The notes under the pieces are model-generated. The model was not told the DNA's origin. It did no database searches and saw only the letters and a program-made list of their open reading frames with translations. From an uncultured Clostridium sp. (GTDB lineage Bacteria > Bacillota > Clostridia > TANB77 > CAG-508), in assembly GCA_946497585.1 (NCBI GenBank), contig CAMMLF010000059.1, positions 1 through 10,207 on the forward strand: a stretch of 10,207 bases of DNA. The letters are read 5' to 3'. Positions 6,372 through 10,207 of the stretch are shown piece after piece (position 1 is the stretch's first letter; each line of letters begins with the position of its first letter). The position numbers and the translations under genes were made by a program.

Positions 6372-6381
6372 TAAATACCTT

Positions 6382-7629
6382 TTATTGCAATATTAGTCCC
6401 TTAGTATAATCTAATCCTGCCTTTGAATCTTTTTTGTATCCTATTGTGTATATGTCTGTAGCCGTTTTGTCTATCTCAAGCATTCTGTTTAGCGCTTTTT
6501 GTTTACCAATGCAAAATCTTTTATTTTTATTTGATACTTCGTATTTTTTTAAAGAAGTAATAACTTTTGCTTTAGAGTTGATTTGAGATAAAAGAATTTT
6601 TCCTTTTTCTGAACAACCAAGTACTCTAATGTATGGAGTTATTTTTTTAGACATTTCCATATCTTTTTTAGTTATTCCTAGTAATGCATAAAGTAATATT
6701 CTTTGAATTCTAGTTTGTGTATATCTTTTAGATTTTATTCCATTAATTAACTCAATTAAATTATTTGTTTTATTTGATACATCTTTAATTAAATATTCAA
6801 GTCCCTCACTTACATCTGGTAAATTTGCAATTTGTTTTACTGTCATACTTCTTAATTTATAAATAATTTCATCATTGTAAGCTATAATGTCTAGCACATA
6901 AGTTCCTTGTCTTAAATTATTTAGCAAAATACTATATGATTTTGCTGGCACAACTTTTCTAACCTCTTCTATCTGATTGTGTAATAACAAATTTCTTATT
7001 CCTGTTGCGCTTGCATATTCATCAATTATTTTTGTACTATTATAATAAACTTTTTCTCTTTTTACGCCAAATGGTACTATACTACTTTTTTGTTTTTTCA
7101 ATGCCTTTAAATATTCAATTGCTAAAATATTATTAGAACCTTTTACTACATTGGCATATCTTTTTATATCGTTTAAATACATCATAAGAGCATTTTCTCT
7201 AGCCTTTGGAAAAGAGTTTCCTTTGCCAAGTTCATGTTCCAAAATTGTCTTATATTCAGGTGGTTCATTAACTAAAACATTTGCAATATTATTAAGTGTA
7301 GATACGTCATTTGCTTCCATACCAAATGAAATAGTATCTACTATGCCTAATTCATTTAATATTTTTACGGCACCACTTGCGAAATTTTCCGCACTAGAAA
7401 TACTATAAATCGTTGGTAATTCTATAACTAAATCGGCATCTCCATTTAAAGCCATTTTAGCCTTTTCCCATTTATTTATAACTGATGTATTTCCTCTTTG
7501 AGTAAAGTTTCCAGTCATAACAGCCACGACAAAATCGGCACCTGTTTGTGCCTTTGTATTTTGTATATGATAACTATGACCATTGTGAAATGGATTGTAT
7601 TCTGCTATTATTCCTACAACTTTGCTCAA
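6382..7629 (-). CDS. tmcAL: tRNA(Met) cytidine acetate ligase (TmcAL)
   Basis: TmcAL (B. subtilis YlbM) uses acetate and ATP to make N4-acetylcytidine at the wobble C34 of elongator tRNA-Met. The 415-aa product opens with the nucleotidyltransferase-like signature GIIAEYNPFHNGHSYH (6-21) with the HxGH motif at 15-18. VMTGNFTQRG (38-46) and DLVIELPTIYSISSAENFA (66-84) follow, all typical of the family. The 415-aa length fits. The start is a TTG at 7629. AGGAGG lies 9 nt before it, no upstream ATG or GTG is available, and the next Met (38) would cut off the catalytic motif. It is transcribed from 7704-7732, divergent from rnhA. Confidence 0.93.
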   Translation of the reverse strand: MSKVVGIIAEYNPFHNGHSYHIQNTKAQTGADFVVAVMTGNFTQRGNTSVINKWEKAKMALNGDADLVIELPTIYSISSAENFASGAVKILNELGIVDTISFGMEANDVSTLNNIANVLVNEPPEYKTILEHELGKGNSFPKARENALMMYLNDIKRYANVVKGSNNILAIEYLKALKKQKSSIVPFGVKREKVYYNSTKIIDEYASATGIRNLLLHNQIEEVRKVVPAKSYSILLNNLRQGTYVLDIIAYNDEIIYKLRSMTVKQIANLPDVSEGLEYLIKDVSNKTNNLIELINGIKSKRYTQTRIQRILLYALLGITKKDMEMSKKITPYIRVLGCSEKGKILLSQINSKAKVITSLKKYEVSNKNKRFCIGKQKALNRMLEIDKTATDIYTIGYKKDSKAGLDYTKGLILQ

Positions 7630-7703
7630 CTTTGTTTGCCTCCTTATGTATTTTTTATATTTGCTTTTTTAGTTTTCCCTTGAACCTTTTTTAATTTACT
7701 GAT

Positions 7704-7732
7704 ATAATATCACAAACTTTGCATTTTAGCAA
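7704..7732 (-). promoter_or_regulatory. Probable sigma-A promoter of tmcAL
   Basis: On the minus strand TTGCTA (7727-7732), a 17-nt spacer and TATTAT (7704-7709) precede a leader of about 70 nt ending in AAGGAGG. It lies in the tmcAL/rnhA divergent gap. No equally good plus-strand promoter for rnhA was seen there. Confidence 0.55.
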
Positions 7733-7847
7733 TAATTGTAAAACATTTTAAGGTTACAATTCACACTTGGAATGCTCTAGAACACAATTTATGGATTGTA
7801 ATTAAAAAAATTAGAAGAATTAATAATGAAAGGAATTTAATATCAAC

Positions 7848-8285
7848 ATGGAAAAAGTTACAATATATACAGATGGAGCTTGCTCAGGAAATCCTGGTCC
7901 TGGTGGCTGGGGCGCAATACTCATGTATAATGGAAACAAAAAAGAATTATCTGGTGCAAGCAAGGATACAACAAATAACATAATGGAAATTACTGCTGTG
8001 TTAGAAGCTCTTAAAGCACTTAAATTTCCTTGTGAAGTTGATTTATATAGTGACAGTGCTTATGTGGTAAATTGTTTTAATCAAGGTTGGATATATAATT
8101 GGTTAAAAAAAGGCTGGAAAACCGCTGGCGGTGAGCCTGTCAAAAACAAAGAATTATGGGAAGAATTATATAGTCTTACTAAAACTCATAAAGTTACTTT
8201 TCACAAAGTCAAAGGTCATGCAGATAATGAATTTAATAATAGGTGTGATGAACTTGCAAGAAACGCTATTGAAAGTGTAAGATAA
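7848..8285 (+). CDS. rnhA: Ribonuclease HI
   Basis: RNase HI cuts the RNA strand of RNA:DNA hybrids, removing primers and R-loops. The 145-aa product is the normal single-domain size and carries the complete active site: YTDGACSGNPGPGGWGA (D9), NNIMEITAVLEAL (E47), LYSDSAYVVN (D69), VKGHADNEFNNRCDELA (H124, D134). The basic handle region NWLKKGWKTAGGEPVKNKELW (84-104) is present, which makes this an E. coli-like type I enzyme. The ribosome binding site AAAGGA is 13 nt before the ATG, a little far, which may lower translation. It is the first plus-strand gene after the divergent junction. A weak hairpin follows at 8320-8338. Confidence 0.95.
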   Translation: MEKVTIYTDGACSGNPGPGGWGAILMYNGNKKELSGASKDTTNNIMEITAVLEALKALKFPCEVDLYSDSAYVVNCFNQGWIYNWLKKGWKTAGGEPVKNKELWEELYSLTKTHKVTFHKVKGHADNEFNNRCDELARNAIESVR

Positions 8286-8319
8286 GTTTAAATTTTTATG
8301 ATGTGCAATTGTGGCTTTT

Positions 8320-8338
8320 GTTGATTTAAAAAATCAAC
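8320..8338 (+). terminator. Weak hairpin after rnhA
   Basis: GTTGATTT and AAATCAAC form a perfect 8-bp stem with a 3-nt loop, 35 bases after rnhA. The tail is TTAATAAC rather than a U-run, and an outer GCTT/AAGC pairing can extend the structure. It may only partly separate rnhA from the next gene. Confidence 0.3.
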
Positions 8339-8399
8339 TTAATAACAAGCAAAATATTGATTGAAATGTTTATGAGGTTTAAATTGGAGGTAAATAAAA

Positions 8400-8999
8400 A
8401 TGCGTATAGGAATAGATATTGATGGTGTTTTAACAGATGTTGAAAGATTCCAACTAGATTATGGTTCTAAATTTTTTGCTAAATATAATAAATTTATTGT
8501 AAACCCTAAAGGTTATGAGCCATATGAAGTATTTGACGTTGAGGTTCAACTAGACACTAAATTTTGGGATGAATATTATTTACATTATTTAAAAACTGAC
8601 TGTATGAGAATATTTGCTAGTGAAATAATTAATAAGCTAAAAGATGAAGGAAATGAGATTTATATTATTACTGCAAGGCATGGAGAACAAAGGATTAGTA
8701 CAGAAGAAATTCAAAGTATAACTAAAAATTGGCTTGAAGAAAATGGCGTTATTTACGACAAATTAATCTTTTCTCCTGAAGATAAATTAGAAACTTGCTT
8801 AAACAACAAAATTGATGTTATGGTTGAAGATAAGCCAGCTAATATAAACAAACTTTCTACTAAGATTCCTGTTGTATGTTTTCACTCAGGATACAATGAA
8901 GATTGCAATGGAGACAATATTCATACTGCTTATTCTTGGTATGATGTGTATCATAAGATAAAACAATTATTGATACAAGTATCAACTGATCAAAAGTAA
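8400..8999 (+). CDS. HAD-family 5'-nucleotidase-like phosphatase
   Basis: This 199-aa protein has all four HAD motifs: IGIDIDGVLTD (D6 nucleophile, D8 acid/base), IITAR (89-93, Thr91), the motif III Lys in SPEDKLETC (K129), and MVEDKPANI (141-149, E143/D144). A cap insert lies between motifs I and II (about 15-75). This arrangement is that of the NT5C-type deoxyribonucleotidase-like group, which dephosphorylates nucleoside monophosphates. The actual substrate cannot be read from sequence. GGAGG lies 9 nt before the ATG. It is 114 bp after rnhA on the same strand, so it may be partly co-transcribed, and it ends at a strong terminator. Confidence 0.82.
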   Translation: MRIGIDIDGVLTDVERFQLDYGSKFFAKYNKFIVNPKGYEPYEVFDVEVQLDTKFWDEYYLHYLKTDCMRIFASEIINKLKDEGNEIYIITARHGEQRISTEEIQSITKNWLEENGVIYDKLIFSPEDKLETCLNNKIDVMVEDKPANINKLSTKIPVVCFHSGYNEDCNGDNIHTAYSWYDVYHKIKQLLIQVSTDQK

Positions 9000-9024
9000 A
9001 TTAATCTTTTGACACATTTAAAAT

Positions 9025-9063
9025 AGAGAGAATGTCCTGAATTAGACATTCTCTCTGTTTTTT
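9025..9063 (+). terminator. Strong shared convergent terminator
   Basis: AGAGAGAATGTC (9025-9036) pairs perfectly with GACATTCTCTCT (9045-9056) around 8 nt, followed by GTTTTTT. It ends the nucleotidase gene. On the minus strand the same stem is followed by ATTTTA, so it also serves the convergent gene, whose stop codon touches the U-tract. Confidence 0.88.
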
Positions 9064-9590
9064 CACCATTGAAGAGATTTTTTATACTCTTCTTTGCGTT
9101 TCTCAGGCGACTTCGCAAGCCACCAGTCATTGTAGTCGTTTTTTACAGCCTCTAAAATTTGTTTTAAGTTAGGCTGCAAAAAAGCCATCCAGTCTCCATA
9201 CGATTTTATATCAATACACCACCAGAAATTACTGTGGCGCCCATCGTATGACGTGTCTCCTTTTTTTGCTTTGGGTACTTTTTCGAGTTCAGAGAACTCT
9301 TTGAGTTGATAAGGTTCATCGATATATTGGCGAATAGACTGTATCACTTCTTCTGAGCAACTCTTCTTACAAAACACCATCAATTCGTCTTTTTCCGGAG
9401 TATAAATTCCTGTACTAAAAACTTCATACTCAGGAAAGTGATACATCAAACGCCGATATGCTTTGGGAATTGCACCCCATTCGAACTCTGCCGATCCCAT
9501 ATAGTCAAGTGATACAATTCCTTCTTTCCCTGTAAGAAATTTCCCGTTCTTTTTAAAAGTTCCTCTCTGAATTAGCCAAAATTTTGACAC
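9063..9590 (-). CDS. Orphan protein with a DYMGSAEFEWGA motif (phage-type accessory gene)
   Basis: I cannot assign a function. The 175-aa product is soluble, without signal or membrane segments. The striking feature is DYMGSAEFEWGAIPKAYR (29-46). I recall similar DYMGSAEFEFGA motifs in uncharacterised phage and prophage proteins (memory only). It also has an aromatic-rich C-terminal half (NFWWCIDIKSYGDWMAFLQP, NDWWLAKSPEKR). Translation starts at GTG (9590), 9 nt after AAGGAG, with no better start. Base composition departs from its neighbours: two 60-base stretches I counted are about 40% GC, versus about 22% for one in the adjacent nucleotidase gene. It has its own strong promoter (9624-9652) and sits beside gene fragments, so recent horizontal gain is likely. 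Confidence 0.75.
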   Translation of the reverse strand: MSKFWLIQRGTFKKNGKFLTGKEGIVSLDYMGSAEFEWGAIPKAYRRLMYHFPEYEVFSTGIYTPEKDELMVFCKKSCSEEVIQSIRQYIDEPYQLKEFSELEKVPKAKKGDTSYDGRHSNFWWCIDIKSYGDWMAFLQPNLKQILEAVKNDYNDWWLAKSPEKRKEEYKKSLQW

Positions 9591-9623
9591 AATGAGACAC
9601 TCCTTTCAAAAGTTAATAATTTA

Positions 9624-9652
9624 ATTATATCACTATTTTATGTCAATTGCAA
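9624..9652 (-). promoter_or_regulatory. Sigma-A promoter of the DYMGSAEFE gene
   Basis: On the minus strand TTGCAA (9647-9652), exactly 17 nt, and consensus TATAAT (9624-9629). The start would be near 9617, a few bases before the AAGGAG ribosome binding site. A TTGACA inside the spacer is only 11 nt from the TATAAT and is not the likely -35. Confidence 0.72.
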
Positions 9653-9768
9653 CTTTTTTCATACTTATTAATTAAACCCTCAACATTAATAGTTAGTTTG
9701 TAATCAATTTGCTCTCTATAGGATCCTGAACCGATTTGTACCATTTTACTGACATCAATAAAATGGTC
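9643..9768 (-). pseudogene. Fragment of a DinD-like (DNA damage-inducible protein D) gene
   Basis: In the frame shifted from the reductase remnant, the stretch 9691-9768 reads DHFIDVSKMVQIGS, then GSYREQIDYKLT. This matches the DinD pattern as I remember it from E. coli (DHFEEI.DMVKIGS......D..LSRYACYL). The similarity ends at KLT, where the family's RYACYLIAQNGD should follow. Instead the frame gives INVEGLINKYEKSCN and stops. The N-terminal part is also missing: two stop codons directly precede it. About 26 residues of a roughly 280-aa family remain, so this is a relic. The 9-bp inverted repeat ACCATTTTA/TAAAATGGT (9740-9767) is part of it. Confidence 0.6.
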
Positions 9769-9783
9769 TTATTAATTAACCCT
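9664..9783. repeat. Direct repeats flanking the DinD-like fragment
   Basis: CTTATTAATTAAACCCT (9664-9680) and CTTATTAATTAACCCT (9768-9783) differ by one A and bracket the 87 bases holding the DinD-like fragment. On the minus strand both encode GLINK in some frame, the second matching the reductase tail. Confidence 0.65.
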
Positions 9784-10040
9784 ATGTCTAAACCTGCTGG
9801 ACAAGGCTCACAATGATTGCAATATACGCATTTTCCCTCTGCATCAACTGGTGTAAAGTTTCCTATTATTGAATAATCTTTCTCTTCTGGTGTTGCAGTA
9901 GTGTATTTTAATATATCTATTAAATCATTTTTTCCTCTAATTCCCGGTAAAACTGTCAAAACTCCAGGTTTATCCAATGCATATTGTATACACTGAATTC
10001 TTGTAAGCTTTTTTCCAAAAGGAGATGTATTATCTTGCAA
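9693..10040 (-). pseudogene. Remnant of an Fe-S aldo/keto reductase (C-terminal part)
   Basis: Only the end of a ~370-aa reductase family survives. SPFGKKLTRIQCIQYALDKPGV and TVLPGIRGKNDLIDIL are the last part of the barrel. CVYCNHCEPCPAGLDIGLINK is the start of the cysteine-rich C-terminal cluster domain (four Cys spaced C-x2-C-x2-C-x2-C). The frame is open to 10073 but hits a stop at 10074-10076, so about 250 N-terminal residues are gone. After GLINK (about 9768) the frame runs into the DinD-like fragment out of phase and stops at 9693, so the usual second cysteine cluster is missing too. The only start is TTG with no ribosome binding site. The remnant is almost surely non-functional. Confidence 0.8.
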
Positions 10041-10079
10041 TAAATAAGATAATATTCTATCAGAAAAATTATATTATAT

Positions 10080-10157
10080 AAATCTTTTGATAACAAGATT
10101 TTTTCTTCTTACTTTTTTATTGTATAGGAAAAATCGAAGATTTTGAATATACAATAA
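10080..10157. repeat. Two consecutive hairpins at the broken edge of the reductase remnant
   Basis: AAATCTT/AAGATTT (10080-10101, loop 8) is followed on the plus strand by TTTTTCTTCTT, a weak terminator shape. TTATTGTATA (10117-10126) pairs with TATACAATAA (10148-10157), with an inner AAAATC/GATTTT stem. Neither is tied to a visible gene on the appropriate strand. They begin just where the reductase reading frame is lost. Confidence 0.5.
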
Positions 10158-10192
10158 GAAAACTGGCAACTAATTATTTCTAATTAGTTGCC
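10153..10192 (-). terminator. Terminator of a gene lying beyond the right edge
   Basis: GGCAACTAATTA (10165-10176) pairs perfectly with TAATTAGTTGCC (10181-10192). The minus-strand loop is GAAA and the tail is AGTTTTCTTATT. A 12-bp stem with a GNRA-type loop and a T-rich tail is a convincing minus-strand terminator, implying a minus-strand gene upstream outside the window. Confidence 0.7.
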
Positions 10193-10207
10193 TCCCATAG
10201 CAATTTT

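Noticed and set aside
8357..8385. TTGATT-17-TAAATT as a promoter for the HAD nucleotidase gene
   Set aside because: The transcript would start at about 8392, after the GGAGG ribosome binding site at 8386-8390, so it could not be translated normally.

Overview
The window is AT-rich (intergenic DNA is very A/T-heavy, and most genes look about 25-30% GC). It carries Gram-positive style ribosome binding sites, sigma-A type promoters and a stage II sporulation gene. RNase Y, SpoIIM, XerD, TmcAL and EndoQ together point to a low-GC Bacillota, most likely an endospore-forming (or formerly sporulating) member of the Clostridia. The species cannot be named from this sequence.

Layout. Positions 1-290 hold a large nested palindromic element that runs into the rny terminator. 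From 293 to 7629 every gene is on the minus strand, read right to left: tmcAL (tRNA-Met cytidine acetate ligase), a degenerate HD-GYP-like protein, a small repeat-containing protein followed closely by an endonuclease Q homologue, spoIIM, xerD and rny. A divergent junction at 7630-7847 switches to the plus strand for rnhA (RNase HI) and a HAD-family 5'-nucleotidase-like gene, which ends at a strong terminator. Beyond 9063 the window changes character: a composition-shifted orphan gene with a DYMGSAEFEWGA motif, a broken aldo/keto reductase tail fused to a DinD-like fragment, and a cluster of hairpins at the right edge.

Functions. Most of the core genes concern nucleic-acid maintenance: mRNA decay (rny), chromosome dimer resolution (xerD), repair of deaminated bases (endoQ), RNA:DNA hybrid removal (rnhA), nucleotide clean-up (HAD nucleotidase) and wobble-base modification (tmcAL). 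They are mostly separate transcription units, each with its own recognisable promoter or terminator. The exception is the 128-aa gene plus endoQ, which looks like an operon.

Most unusual content. (1) A family of GC-rich palindromic elements occurs as two long copies in opposite orientation (4-266 and 1975-2155) and one decayed end (6305-6346). They share a core and CAATATATGTTC-type inner ends, but the two long copies have different outer inverted repeats. (2) XerD has Lys where the first catalytic Arg normally is. (3) There is an HD-GYP-like protein whose metal ligands have been lost. (4) A gene graveyard at 9643-10073 holds a DinD-like fragment sitting between copies of a ~16-bp repeat at the end of an aldo/keto reductase remnant.
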